This document shows positions 34,807-44,086 of a DNA stretch of 64,000 nucleotides, piece after piece (position 1 is the first letter of the stretch; every line of letters starts with the position of its first letter). Source of the DNA: Xaviernesmea oryzae (GTDB taxonomy: Bacteria; Pseudomonadota; Alphaproteobacteria; Rhizobiales; Rhizobiaceae). Position numbers and translations under genes: made by a program. Under the pieces are notes generated by a model, which saw only the letters and a program-made list of their open reading frames with translations, searched no databases and had not been told where the DNA came from. The stretch spans positions 706,001-770,000 of the forward strand of contig NZ_FXAF01000006.1 of NCBI RefSeq assembly GCF_900177415.1, read 5' to 3'.

Positions 34807-35303
34807 CCGGACGCGCTTTTCTTTCAAGACCGCTGACGGCCCTGATCGTCATCGTCATGGCGGTTCTTCTCGATCAGGCCGTGAAGATCGCGGTGGAAGC
34901 CTATCTTCCGATGCACGAGGCGGTGCCCCTCCTGCCGGTTCTCACTCTCTACCGCACCTACAATCTCGGCGTCGCCTTCTCGCTTCTTTCGGGCATGGAG
35001 CGCGAGTTCATCGTCGGCATGCGCATTGTCATCGTCGCCTTCGTGCTCTGGCTCTGGCGCCGCACGCCGAAGGATCGCCCCTTCGCGCATGCGGGTTTCG
35101 CGCTGATCATCGCCGGCGCGATCGGCAACCTGATCGACGGTTTCATCTACGGCCATGTGATCGACTATATCCTGTTCCACACCGCCACATGGTCGTTCGC
35201 GGTCTTCAATCTGGCGGACAGTTTCATCACCGTCGGCGCGGGTTTGGTGATCCTCGACGAGCTTTTCGGGCCGAAAAGCAAACCGGAAACGACCGATCGG
35301 TAA
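34803..35303 (+). CDS. lspA: Lipoprotein signal peptidase (signal peptidase II)
   Basis: Cleaves the signal peptide of prolipoproteins after Lgt has acted. 166 residues, four membrane helices. Catalytic aspartates lie in the conserved segments: [16 protein letters not shown] (first Asp) and [12 protein letters not shown] (second Asp); the early [10 protein letters not shown] is the usual NxGxAF motif. The ATG overlaps the upstream stop codon (ATGA), giving a three-gene coupled operon. lnt, the last enzyme of the lipoprotein pathway, is also in this window at 60087. Confidence 0.96.
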   Translation: MTGRAFLSRPLTALIVIVMAVLLDQAVKIAVEAYLPMHEAVPLLPVLTLYRTYNLGVAFSLLSGMEREFIVGMRIVIVAFVLWLWRRTPKDRPFAHAGFALIIAGAIGNLIDGFIYGHVIDYILFHTATWSFAVFNLADSFITVGAGLVILDELFGPKSKPETTDR

Positions 35304-35358
35304 AATTTTACCTGGGTGGTCTAAGGATTGGGAAAGAAACCCCGGCTAGTCTTTCCCC

Positions 35359-37140
35359 ATGCGCGACATTGCCGAAATACATGAGCGTATTGTCAAAGCG
35401 TTCGCGTCTCCCGCCTCGGCCGAAGCCGGCGAGCCGGAGGTCGAGAATATCGTGCCCGCACTGGGACTGCGGTCGCGGGAGGAACCTTCTGCGCCGGCCA
35501 ATGCCTTCGTCGCGTTCTTTTCCCGCCTGGCGGAGTGGCGCCGCAACCGCTCGGCCGCCCGGTTCCACCGGGCCTGGAAGGAGGCCGAAGCCGCAAGCGC
35601 CGCCAAGTCGCGCCAGATCGCCACGGTCGTCCACGAGATCCGCACGCCGCTGAACGGCATCCTCGGCATGACGCATCTCCTCTATCAGACCAAATTGACG
35701 GCGGAGCAGCAGAACTATCTGAGCGGCATCCGCCAGTCGGGTCACGCTCTGGCGCAGCTCGTCGAGGACCTTCTCGACTATTCGACGCTGGAGGCCGGCC
35801 GTTTCCGGCTCAACAACCGGGCGGAAAACCTGCGCCACCTGATCGAAAGCGTCGTCGAGATGCTGGCGCCGCGGGCGCACGAGAAACGCATCGAGATCGC
35901 GGCGACGGTCGAGGCCGACCTGCCCGATCTTCTCGATTTCGACCCCGCGCGCATCCGGCAGGTGCTTTTCAACGTCATCGGCAATGCGGTGAAGTTCACC
36001 GCCGAAGGCGGCGTTCTGGTGCGGGCCTTCGTCGAAGACGATCATGTGACGATCGCCGTCATGGATACCGGCCCCGGCATGACGGCCGAGGAGCAGGCGC
36101 GGATTTTCGGCGAGTTCGAGCAGGCGGGTTCCGCCGAAGCGCGCAGCGGCGGCACCGGCCTCGGCCTCGGCATCGCATCCCGCATCCTCACCGAATTCGG
36201 CGGCTCGCTTTCGGTCGCCAGCCGCAAAGGGATCGGCAGCACGTTCACGATCCGCTTCCCTCTGTGCCTTGCGGAGACCGCCCCATCCGGAGGCGTGGCG
36301 CGCGACCAGTTGCTGGCCCGTTCCCGCGTCCTGCTGCTGGCGCCTGACGGTCCGGCCGCCGTGGCGACCGTGTCGAGCATCGAAACGCTCGGCGGACGCT
36401 GCCGGCATGTCTCGAACCCCGTCGACGTCCAGATGCTGATCGACCGCGCCGAAGCGGGTTCCGTTCCCTATACCGACCTCATCGTAGACCACCGGCTCGC
36501 CTCCGATTATGCCAACGAAAAGGCCCATGCCCGCCTCCACCGCATCCTGCTCGTCAATCCGGAGGAGCGGGCGTCCCAGCCGCAGGATTTCTTCGATGCC
36601 TGGCTCATCCGGCCGCTTCGGGAAAAGTCGCTGATCGACGTGCTGAGCGGCCGCCTGCGCGGCTTCGGCACCCGCGACACGTTCGGCGACAACGGCCCGG
36701 CCCCGGCTGCTCCCGTGGTCGAGAGGCCCGCCGGCGGGCTCGACGTGCTCCTGGGGGAAGACGATCCGGTCAACGCGCTCCTCATCCGCGCCGTGCTCGG
36801 AAAGGCGGGCCATCGCGTCCGGCTCGTGGAGGATTTCCCGGCGCTGATCGACGCGGCGTTGGAAGAGGAGCCGCGCACCGATCTCATCGTCTCCGACATG
36901 CACATGCCGGGCGGCACCGTCCTCGACCTTCTTTCGGCCTTGCGCGCCGGCGGGCGCCAGGACACCCCTCTCCAGGTTCCCGTGATCGTCCTGACGGGCG
37001 AAGGCCGCGAATCGGCCCGGCAGGAAGCGCTTCTCCAGGGCGCGGCTCGGGTGCTCGCAAAGCCGGTGGACCCCCTCAAGCTCCTCGAGGAAATCCGGGC
37101 CGTGTGCGCTCATCGCAACGAGCGTCAACAGGTCCGTTGA
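35359..37140 (+). CDS. Soluble hybrid histidine kinase with C-terminal receiver domain
   Basis: A 593-residue two-component hybrid without membrane helices or a recognisable sensor domain. Residues 1-80 are charged linker; HisKA has the H-box VHEIRTPLNG with His92; the HATPase has N-box RQVLFNVIGNAVKFT, G1 MDTGPGMT and G2 GGTGLGLGIASRI; 300-440 is a degenerate receiver-like region (SRVLLLAPDGPAAVATVSS) without a clear phospho-Asp; 460-590 is an intact receiver with Asp513 (SDMHMPGG) and Lys568. Partner and signal are unknown. It stands between lspA and olsB with its own 55-base upstream gap. Confidence 0.88.
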   Translation: MRDIAEIHERIVKAFASPASAEAGEPEVENIVPALGLRSREEPSAPANAFVAFFSRLAEWRRNRSAARFHRAWKEAEAASAAKSRQIATVVHEIRTPLNGILGMTHLLYQTKLTAEQQNYLSGIRQSGHALAQLVEDLLDYSTLEAGRFRLNNRAENLRHLIESVVEMLAPRAHEKRIEIAATVEADLPDLLDFDPARIRQVLFNVIGNAVKFTAEGGVLVRAFVEDDHVTIAVMDTGPGMTAEEQARIFGEFEQAGSAEARSGGTGLGLGIASRILTEFGGSLSVASRKGIGSTFTIRFPLCLAETAPSGGVARDQLLARSRVLLLAPDGPAAVATVSSIETLGGRCRHVSNPVDVQMLIDRAEAGSVPYTDLIVDHRLASDYANEKAHARLHRILLVNPEERASQPQDFFDAWLIRPLREKSLIDVLSGRLRGFGTRDTFGDNGPAPAAPVVERPAGGLDVLLGEDDPVNALLIRAVLGKAGHRVRLVEDFPALIDAALEEEPRTDLIVSDMHMPGGTVLDLLSALRAGGRQDTPLQVPVIVLTGEGRESARQEALLQGAARVLAKPVDPLKLLEEIRAVCAHRNERQQVR

Positions 37141-37173
37141 CGCCGTCATCGGTGGAACCTATTGTGACAGAAA

Positions 37174-37191
37174 CTGTCACGATCCTGTCGC
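37174..37191 (+). promoter_or_regulatory. Candidate PhoB box upstream of olsB
   Basis: CTGTCAC (37174-37180), four bases GATC, then CTGTCGC (37185-37191) form two seven-base direct repeats with an 11-base period, the arrangement of a Pho box (CTGTCAT repeats). It lies 49 bases before olsB. GTGACAG-AAA-CTGTCAC (37164-37180) also forms a dyad overlapping the first repeat. Ornithine-lipid synthesis is known to be phosphate-starvation and PhoB controlled in Sinorhizobium, which supports the call. Confidence 0.6.
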
Positions 37192-37239
37192 AGAGAAGTG
37201 ATTTATGGCGGTGATCCAACCGGGACGGGACGAATCACC

Positions 37240-38112
37240 ATGACAATTGAACTCCTGAACCGTGAATTGACCCCTGAAGCAAACCAGGCGCCGGCCTCAA
37301 TCCCGGCAGGCGGCGATACATTCGGCCGCATCGGCACGCTCGAAACGCGGCTGGCCCGCAGCGAGCGCGAGATCGACGCCGCGCAGGCGGTCCGCTACCG
37401 TGTCTTCGTCGAGGAGATGAACGCCAGCTTGAACCCCGAGGCGATGCGCCTGCGGCGCGACGTCGATGCCTATGACGCGATCTGCGACCATCTTCTCGTC
37501 ATCGACAACGCGATCGAAGGCGACATCGAAGACCAGATCGTCGGCACCTATCGCCTGCTCAGGCAGGACGTGGCGCTTGCCAACGGCGGCTTCTATTCGG
37601 CCTCCGAATTCGACATCGAGCCGCTGCTCGCGCGTCATCCCGAAAAGCGGTTCATGGAGCTCGGCCGCTCCTGCGTGCTGCCGGATTACCGCACCAAGCG
37701 CACGGTCGAGCTGCTCTGGCAGGGCAACTGGGCCTATTCGCTGAAGCACGGCATGAACGCCATGTTCGGCTGCGCCTCCTTTCCCGGCGTCCAGCCGGAA
37801 GAGCACGCACTGGCGCTTTCCTTCCTGCATCACACGGTTTCGGCCAAGGGGGAGTGGGCGGTCTCGGCCCGTCCGGAACTCCGTCGCGACATGGACCTCA
37901 TGCCCTTCGAAGGCGTCAATGCCCGCAAGGCCCTGTCGGCGCTGCCGCCGCTCATCAAGGGCTATCTGCGCCTCGGCGCGATGATCGGCGACGGCGCCGT
38001 CGTCGATCACGCCTTCAACACGACCGACGTACTGGTCGTGCTGCCGATCGCCTCGATCTCCAGCCGCTACGTCAACTACTACGGCGCCGACGCCGGAAGG
38101 TTCGCGAGCTGA
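37240..38112 (+). CDS. olsB: L-ornithine N-alpha-acyltransferase (ornithine lipid synthesis, first step)
   Basis: Joins a 3-hydroxyacyl chain from ACP to ornithine, giving lyso-ornithine lipid. 290 residues, a divergent GNAT-fold acyltransferase: LARSEREIDAAQAVRYRVFV (about 39-58), IVGTYRLLRQD, FMELGRSCVLPDYR and the GVQPEEHALALSFLHH segment fit OlsB. The ATG at 37240 is chosen over an in-frame upstream ATG at 37204 because the latter would lie inside the PhoB-dependent promoter region. Rhizobia keep olsB next to tme; here a vapBC module lies between. olsA, the second-step gene, is at 54507. Confidence 0.85.
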   Translation: MTIELLNRELTPEANQAPASIPAGGDTFGRIGTLETRLARSEREIDAAQAVRYRVFVEEMNASLNPEAMRLRRDVDAYDAICDHLLVIDNAIEGDIEDQIVGTYRLLRQDVALANGGFYSASEFDIEPLLARHPEKRFMELGRSCVLPDYRTKRTVELLWQGNWAYSLKHGMNAMFGCASFPGVQPEEHALALSFLHHTVSAKGEWAVSARPELRRDMDLMPFEGVNARKALSALPPLIKGYLRLGAMIGDGAVVDHAFNTTDVLVVLPIASISSRYVNYYGADAGRFAS

Positions 38113-38118
38113 TACTGT

Positions 38119-38508
38119 TCAACGAACCAGCCGGATGGGCCCTTTGTACTGGGCGATCGTCTCGTCCGAGGTGAGCAGAAGCATGCCTTCGGCCATGCTC
38201 TGCGCGATCAGGATGCGGTCGAACGGGTCCTTGTGGATCGACGGCAGGGTTTCCAATACGAAAGCGTGCCTTGAATTCACCGGCATCTCTTCAAAACCAT
38301 TGTCCAGCAATGCCCGATATAGGATGTGCGGCTCGATATTGAATCCCCTGCGATTGAGCGCACGCTTTATCGTCAGTTCCCAGATGCTCGCAGAGCTGAA
38401 GAAAAGTTCGTTATCCTCATCTTCAAGGATATCCCGCATTTCATGGGTAAGATGGGGGTCATCTTCCGCGAACCATGCCAGAATATGAGAATCTGGAAGA
38501 ATCCTCAT
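38119..38508 (-). CDS. vapC: VapC-like PIN-domain ribonuclease toxin
   Basis: Type II toxin; PIN-domain endoribonuclease that cuts RNA when freed from its antitoxin. 129 residues with all acidic active-site residues in place: Asp6 (LPDSH), Glu44 (SIWEL), Asp94/Asp97 (HKDPFDR) and Asp115 (TSDE). Its start overlaps the antitoxin stop by four bases (ATGA). GC content is about 45-50 percent in sampled lines against about 63 percent in neighbours, a sign of transfer. It ends 7 bases from the convergent olsB. Confidence 0.9.
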   Translation of the reverse strand: MRILPDSHILAWFAEDDPHLTHEMRDILEDEDNELFFSSASIWELTIKRALNRRGFNIEPHILYRALLDNGFEEMPVNSRHAFVLETLPSIHKDPFDRILIAQSMAEGMLLLTSDETIAQYKGPIRLVR

Positions 38509-38750
38509 TCACGCTCTCCATGGAACATCTCCTCGATTTCTTTGGCGAACATCGTATTGAAGTCGTCCGGAATTTGCGCGTAGCCTTTCAGGAAGCCTGC
38601 GCGCCGCTTCTTCTTCGGCGCCTCTTCCAGCGGAACCACCTTCACCATCGGCTTGCCGGCCTTGGCGATGACGAAGGGCTCACCCTTTGCCGCATCCTCG
38701 ACGAGGCGCGACAGGTGTGTCTTGGCATCATGGATGTTGACGGTCTTCAT
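38505..38750 (-). CDS. Phd/YefM-family antitoxin
   Basis: An 81-residue antitoxin that neutralises the adjacent PIN toxin and represses the operon. The N-terminal Phd fold starts KTVNIHDAKTHLSRLVEDA; a basic hinge (APKKKRRAGF) and an acidic helical C-terminus (NTMFAKEIEEMFHGERE) would wrap the toxin. The ATG at 38750 is used, since the family begins exactly there; the longer frame runs back through the operator. A palindrome immediately upstream is its likely binding site. Confidence 0.88.
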   Translation of the reverse strand: MKTVNIHDAKTHLSRLVEDAAKGEPFVIAKAGKPMVKVVPLEEAPKKKRRAGFLKGYAQIPDDFNTMFAKEIEEMFHGERE

Positions 38751-38760
38751 GGCTTCCACC

Positions 38761-38797
38761 CCGAGTGGACTTAGTCCAATGAACTTAGTCCACTCGG
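38761..38797. promoter_or_regulatory. Palindromic operator of the toxin-antitoxin operon
   Basis: CCGAGTGGACTTAGT and ACTTAGTCCACTCGG form a 37-base near-perfect dyad that also contains the direct repeat ACTTAGTCCA twice (38769-38778 and 38783-38792). It lies 10 bases upstream of the antitoxin start. On the minus strand TTGAAA (38805-38810), 17 bases and TAAGTT (38782-38787) could be the promoter, so bound antitoxin would cover it. Confidence 0.65.
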
Positions 38798-38816
38798 GAG
38801 GTTTTTTCAAGCCGCC

Positions 38817-41102
38817 TCACGTCCCCGCATTGTAGGCCGCGATCGCCGCCATGTTGACGATATCGCTGTCCTTCGCGCCCATGGATGTGATCTGCACGGA
38901 CTTGTCGAGGCCGACGAGCAGCGGGCCGATCACGGTCGAGGCGCCGAGTTCCTGCAGCATGCGCGTCGAGATCGAGGCGGAATGGATCGCCGGCATGACG
39001 AGCACGTTGGCCGTGCCGGAAAGCCGGCAGAACGGGTACTGCTCCATCCGATGCGGATTGAGCGCCACGTCGGCCGCCATCTCGCCGTCGTATTCGAAGT
39101 CGACGCGCCGCTGGTCGAGGATCTTCACCGCTTCCCGCACCCGCTCGGAGCGCTCGCCGATCGGCTGGCCGAAGGTGGAATAGGCAAGCAGCGCCACGCG
39201 CGGCTCGTAGCCCATGCGCTTGGCGACGCGGGCGGCCTCGACGGCGATATCGGCGATGTCCTCCGCATTCGGCATGTCGTGCACGGCGGTATCCGCCACG
39301 AAGATCGTCCGGCCGCGCGAGATGACGAGCGACACGCCGATCACCTTGTGCCCCGGCTTGATGTCGATGCAGCGGCGCACGTCGGAAAGCGCGGTCGCAT
39401 AGTTGCGGGTCGTGCCCGTCACCATCGCGTCCGCATCGCCCACGGCCACCATGGTGGCGGCGAAATGGTTGCGGTCGTTGTGGATCAGGCGCTGCACGTC
39501 GCGGTGCAGGAAACCCTCGCGCTGCAGGCGGGCATAGAGGTGGTCGATATAGGCGTCGACGCGGTTCGACAGGCGCGCGTTGACGATCTCGATCCCCGGC
39601 CGGCCGAGATCGATACCGGCTTTCTCGGCGGTCGCGCGGATCACGTCGTCGCGGCCGAGCAGGATCGCGGTGCCGAGCTCCTGCTGGCAGAAGGAGATCG
39701 CCGCGCGCATGACCTGCTCTTCCTCGGCTTCGGCGAAGACGACGCGCTTCGGAAAGCGGCGGACGCGTTCGTAGATGCTCTGCGTCGTCGCCGCGATCGG
39801 ATCGCGGCGGGCGGAAAGCTCGCGGCCATAGGCGGCGAGGTCGGTGATGTTCTTGCGGGCGACGCCGCTTTCCATCGCCGCCTCCGCCACCGCCACCGGA
39901 ATTGCCGAGATGAGGCGCGGATCGAACGGCACGGGGATGATGTACTGCGCGCCGAAACGCGGCCGGTTGCCCTGATAGGCGGCCGCCACGTCGTCCGGCA
40001 CGTCCTCGCGGGCGAGCGCCGCGAGCGCCTGGGCCGCGGCGATCTTCATCGCGTCGTTGATCTGGGTCGCCCTGACGTCGAGCGCGCCGCGGAAGATGTA
40101 GGGGAAGCCGAGCACGTTGTTGACCTGGTTCGGATAGTCCGAACGCCCGGTCGCCATGATCGCGTCGTCGCGGATGCGGGCGACTTCTTCCGGGGTGATC
40201 TCCGGATCGGGGTTCGCCATCGCGAAGATGATCGGCCTGTCGGCCATCGAGCGGATCATCTCCTCCGTGAAGGCGCCCTTCTGGGAAAGACCGAACACCA
40301 CGTCGGCTCCTTCCATCGCTTCGGCCAGCGTCCGCCTGGTCGTCTTCACCGCATGCGCCGATTTCCACTGGTTCATGCCCTCGGTGCGGCCCTGGTAGAT
40401 GACGCCCTTGGTGTCGACGAGGATGATGTTTTCCGGGGCAAAGCCCATCGCCTTGATGAGCTCGACGCAGGCGATCGCCGCCGCCCCCGCGCCGTTGCAG
40501 ACGAGCTTCGTGGTCTTCAGGTCGCGGCCGGTCAGCTCCAGCGCGTTGATGAGGCCCGCGGCGGCGATGATCGCCGTGCCGTGCTGGTCGTCATGGAAGA
40601 CCGGAATGTCCATTAGTTCGCGCAGCCGGCTTTCGATGATGAAGCATTCCGGCGCCTTGATGTCCTCCAGGTTGATGCCGCCGAAGGAGGGGCCGAGATA
40701 GCGCACGCAGTTGATGAACTCGTCGACATTTTCGGTATCGACTTCGAGGTCGATGGAATCGACGTCGGCGAAGCGCTTGAAGAGGACCGACTTGCCTTCC
40801 ATGACGGGCTTGGAGGCGAGCGCGCCGAGATTGCCGAGGCCGAGGATCGCCGTGCCGTTGGAGATGACGGCCACCATGTTGCCGCGCGTCGTGTAGTCGT
40901 AGGCCGTGGCCGGATCGGCGGCGATCGCCTTCACGGGCACGGCGACGCCGGGCGAATAGGCGAGCGACAGGTCGCGCTGCGTCGCCATCGGCTTGGTCGG
41001 GTTGATCTCGAGTTTCCCCGGCCGGCCTTCCGCATGGAAATCCAGCGCTTCCTGTTCGGTCACCGAAGCGCGCGCACGGGCGGCCTTGTCGTTGGCAGGC
41101 AT
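38817..41102 (-). CDS. tme: NADP-dependent malic enzyme (malic enzyme-phosphotransacetylase fusion)
   Basis: Decarboxylates malate to pyruvate, providing NADPH and pyruvate during growth on dicarboxylates. 761 residues: malic enzyme domain (about 1-430; LAYSPGVAVPVKAI, FHDDQHGTAIIAAAG, VCNGAGAAAIACVELIKAMG nucleotide fold, IFAMANPDPEITPEE) and a phosphotransacetylase-like C-terminal domain (about 435-760) that in rhizobial enzymes lacks PTA activity and serves in oligomerisation. Rhizobia have two such enzymes (dme, tme); tme is assigned because mutS is divergent next to it, as in Sinorhizobium (recalled synteny). Cofactor choice is not readable directly. Confidence 0.87.
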   Translation of the reverse strand: MPANDKAARARASVTEQEALDFHAEGRPGKLEINPTKPMATQRDLSLAYSPGVAVPVKAIAADPATAYDYTTRGNMVAVISNGTAILGLGNLGALASKPVMEGKSVLFKRFADVDSIDLEVDTENVDEFINCVRYLGPSFGGINLEDIKAPECFIIESRLRELMDIPVFHDDQHGTAIIAAAGLINALELTGRDLKTTKLVCNGAGAAAIACVELIKAMGFAPENIILVDTKGVIYQGRTEGMNQWKSAHAVKTTRRTLAEAMEGADVVFGLSQKGAFTEEMIRSMADRPIIFAMANPDPEITPEEVARIRDDAIMATGRSDYPNQVNNVLGFPYIFRGALDVRATQINDAMKIAAAQALAALAREDVPDDVAAAYQGNRPRFGAQYIIPVPFDPRLISAIPVAVAEAAMESGVARKNITDLAAYGRELSARRDPIAATTQSIYERVRRFPKRVVFAEAEEEQVMRAAISFCQQELGTAILLGRDDVIRATAEKAGIDLGRPGIEIVNARLSNRVDAYIDHLYARLQREGFLHRDVQRLIHNDRNHFAATMVAVGDADAMVTGTTRNYATALSDVRRCIDIKPGHKVIGVSLVISRGRTIFVADTAVHDMPNAEDIADIAVEAARVAKRMGYEPRVALLAYSTFGQPIGERSERVREAVKILDQRRVDFEYDGEMAADVALNPHRMEQYPFCRLSGTANVLVMPAIHSASISTRMLQELGASTVIGPLLVGLDKSVQITSMGAKDSDIVNMAAIAAYNAGT

Positions 41103-41215
41103 ATCTCCTCCAGCTTTTTGTGGGCAGCCGTCCTTGAGGCCGCGGCAGATGTTGTCTTTCAGGGGTCACCATCGATAGTGTCGTCAATTCCCTTGCGCAA
41201 CAAAAATTCGGTTCC

Positions 41216-43957
41216 GTGACCCAGTTTGAAAGATTCTCCACCGACGTCCAAAAGGGCGAAGCCCTGAACGCCGCCGTGCTCGCCTCGGAGGAAAGCCGCG
41301 CGTCCGCGACGCCGATGATGGAGCAGTATATCGAGATCAAGGCGAACAATCCGGGTTCGCTGCTTTTCTATCGCATGGGGGATTTCTACGAACTCTTCTT
41401 CGAGGATGCGGTGGAGGCGTCGCGCGCGCTCGGCATCACGCTGACGCGGCGCGGCCAGCACATGGGCCAGGACATCCCGATGTGCGGCGTGCCGGTCCAT
41501 GCGGCCGACGACTATCTCCAGAAGCTCATCGCCCTCGGTTTCCGCGTCGCCGTCTGCGAACAGGTGGAAGATCCGGCGGAAGCGAAGAAGCGCGGCTCGA
41601 AATCGGTGGTGAAGCGCGACGTGGTTCGTCTCGTGACGCCCGGCACGATCACCGAGGAAAAGCTGCTCGTCGCCTCCGAGTCCAACTATCTCATGGCGCT
41701 CGCCCGTATCCGCGGTTCATCCGAAGCGCAGATGGCGCTTGCCTGGATCGACATCTCCACGGGCGTCTTCCGGCTGGCGGAAACCGATGCGTCCCGCCTG
41801 CTCGCCGATATCCTGCGCATCGATCCGCGCGAACTCATTCTGCCGGACACGATCTTCCATGATGCCGAGCTGAAGCCGGTCTTCGACGTGCTCGGCAAGG
41901 TGGCCGTCCCTCAGCCCGCCGTGCTCTTCGACAGCGCCAGCGCCGAAGGCCGCATCGCCCGCTATTTCGGCGTCGGCACCCTGGACGGCTTCGGCACCTT
42001 CTCCCGCTCCGAGCTCGCGGCGGCGGCCGCCGCCGTCGCCTATGTGGAGAAGACGCAGATTTCCGAGCGCCCGCCGCTCGGGCATCCGGAGCGGGAAAGC
42101 GGCGCCTCGACGCTCTTCATCGATCCGGCCACGCGCGGCAACCTAGAGCTCACGAAGACGCTTTCCGGCGACCGCGACGGCTCGCTCCTGAAGGCGATCG
42201 ACCGCACCGTCACCGGCGGCGGCGCCCGCCTGCTCGCCGAGCGGCTGATGTCGCCGCTGACCGATCCGGACCGCATCAACCGGCGTCTCGATTCTATCTC
42301 CTTCCTTCTGGAAGAGCCCGGCCTTTGCAGCGAGTTGCGCGGGGCGCTGAAACACGTGCCGGACATGCCGCGCGCCCTGTCGCGCCTGGCGCTCGACCGC
42401 GGCGGCCCGCGTGATCTCGGCGCCATTCATCGCGGCCTCGAAGCGGCGCGCGGCGTTGCGGCTTTCCTCGATCGCGCCATGCTGCCGGAAGAGCTCGGCG
42501 AGGCGCTGGCCGATCTCAAGGCCCTGCCCCTGCAGCTCGAATCCATGCTCGCCAACATGCTGGCGGACGAACTGCCGCTCCTGAAGCGCGACGGCGGTTT
42601 CCTGGCGGAGGGCGCGATTTCCGAGCTGGACGAGGTCCGCGCGCTGCGCGACCAGTCGCGCAAGGTCATTGCCGGCCTGCAGCTCCAATATGCCGAGGAG
42701 ACCGGCATCAAGTCGCTGAAGATCAAGCACAACAACGTGCTTGGTTATTTCATCGAGGTGACGGCCGGCAATTCCGGCACCATGACCGATACGCCGGAGG
42801 GTAAGGCGCGCTTCATCCACCGCCAGACCATGGCGAGCGCCATGCGCTTCACCACGACCGAGCTTGCCGATCTCGAAAGCCGCATCGCGAACGCCGCCGA
42901 CCGGGCGCTGACGATCGAGCTCGAAGCCTTCGGCAGGATGGTTGCGGCAGTCACCTCCGAAGCCGAGGCGATCAAGGCCGGCGCCCGCGCGCTCGCCGTC
43001 ATCGACGTGGCGGCCGGTCTCGCGATGCTGGCCGAGGAATGGGACTACCGCCGCCCGGCCGTCGATGCCTCCCGCATGTTCGCGATCGAGGGCGGCCGCC
43101 ATCCGGTGGTCGAACAGGCGCTGCGCCGCCAGTCTTCCGGCCCGTTCATCGCCAACGACTGCGACCTCTCCCCTGAAGACGGCGAATTCGGCGCGCTCTG
43201 GCTGCTGACCGGCCCGAACATGGGCGGCAAGTCGACCTTCCTGCGCCAGAACGCGCTGATCGCCATTCTCGCCCAGATGGGCTCCTTCGTGCCGGCGGCT
43301 TCGGCCCATATCGGCATCGTCGACCGGCTCTTCTCCCGCGTCGGCGCATCGGACGATCTCGCCCGCGGCCGCTCCACCTTCATGGTCGAGATGGTCGAAA
43401 CGGCCGCGATCCTCAATCAGGCGACCGACCGTTCGCTGGTCATCCTCGACGAGATCGGCCGCGGCACCGCGACCTTCGACGGCCTCTCCATCGCCTGGGC
43501 CGCCGTCGAGCATCTGCACGAGGCCAACAGATGCCGCGGCCTCTTCGCCACCCATTTCCACGAGCTGACGGTTCTTTCCGAAAAGCTCAACCGCCTCTCC
43601 AACGCCACGATGCGGGTGAAGGAATGGGACGGCGAGGTGATCTTCCTCCACGAGGTCGGCCCCGGCGCCGCCGACCGTTCCTACGGCATCCAGGTGGCCC
43701 GCCTTGCCGGCCTCCCGGACTCCGTCGTCGCCCGCGCCCGCGACGTGCTGACCAAGCTGGAAGACTCCGACCGCAAGAACCCCGCGAGCCAGCTGATCGA
43801 CGACCTGCCGCTCTTCCAGGTCGCCGTCCGCCGCGAGGAGGTTAAGCGGGCGGGTTCTTCGAAGGTGGAAGAAGCGCTGAAGGCGATCAACCCGGACGAC
43901 ATGACCCCCCGCGAGGCCTTGGATGCGCTTTACGCGCTGAAGAAGCAGCTCGGGTAG
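41216..43957 (+). CDS. mutS: DNA mismatch repair protein MutS
   Basis: Recognises mismatches and starts repair with MutL. 913 residues: mismatch-binding domain with the Phe-X-Glu motif in [11 protein letters not shown] (about 55-65), connector, lever and clamp domains, and the ATPase with Walker [31 protein letters not shown], Walker [11 protein letters not shown] and THFHEL. GTG start at 41216 gives about 33 residues before the conserved region; Met at about residue 34 is an alternative start. Divergent from tme and followed by glnD. Confidence 0.96.
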   Translation: MTQFERFSTDVQKGEALNAAVLASEESRASATPMMEQYIEIKANNPGSLLFYRMGDFYELFFEDAVEASRALGITLTRRGQHMGQDIPMCGVPVHAADDYLQKLIALGFRVAVCEQVEDPAEAKKRGSKSVVKRDVVRLVTPGTITEEKLLVASESNYLMALARIRGSSEAQMALAWIDISTGVFRLAETDASRLLADILRIDPRELILPDTIFHDAELKPVFDVLGKVAVPQPAVLFDSASAEGRIARYFGVGTLDGFGTFSRSELAAAAAAVAYVEKTQISERPPLGHPERESGASTLFIDPATRGNLELTKTLSGDRDGSLLKAIDRTVTGGGARLLAERLMSPLTDPDRINRRLDSISFLLEEPGLCSELRGALKHVPDMPRALSRLALDRGGPRDLGAIHRGLEAARGVAAFLDRAMLPEELGEALADLKALPLQLESMLANMLADELPLLKRDGGFLAEGAISELDEVRALRDQSRKVIAGLQLQYAEETGIKSLKIKHNNVLGYFIEVTAGNSGTMTDTPEGKARFIHRQTMASAMRFTTTELADLESRIANAADRALTIELEAFGRMVAAVTSEAEAIKAGARALAVIDVAAGLAMLAEEWDYRRPAVDASRMFAIEGGRHPVVEQALRRQSSGPFIANDCDLSPEDGEFGALWLLTGPNMGGKSTFLRQNALIAILAQMGSFVPAASAHIGIVDRLFSRVGASDDLARGRSTFMVEMVETAAILNQATDRSLVILDEIGRGTATFDGLSIAWAAVEHLHEANRCRGLFATHFHELTVLSEKLNRLSNATMRVKEWDGEVIFLHEVGPGAADRSYGIQVARLAGLPDSVVARARDVLTKLEDSDRKNPASQLIDDLPLFQVAVRREEVKRAGSSKVEEALKAINPDDMTPREALDALYALKKQLG

Positions 43958-44086
43958 CCGATTCTTGGACGGACTTGAACTTCGTCTCGGGAGGAAACAA
44001 CTTTGAAACGGCTGGCGGTGATAATCGTTGGTCAAGGTGCCGCAAAAGGGCTATAGCCTCCCCGCAGCCGGCGCCGGCAGGATAAC

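Noticed and set aside
38761..38807. The palindrome plus T6 on the plus strand as an intrinsic terminator
   Set aside because: No gene on the plus strand runs into it apart from olsB, 650 bases earlier and beyond the convergent toxin genes. Its place next to the antitoxin start and the internal direct repeats fit an operator better.
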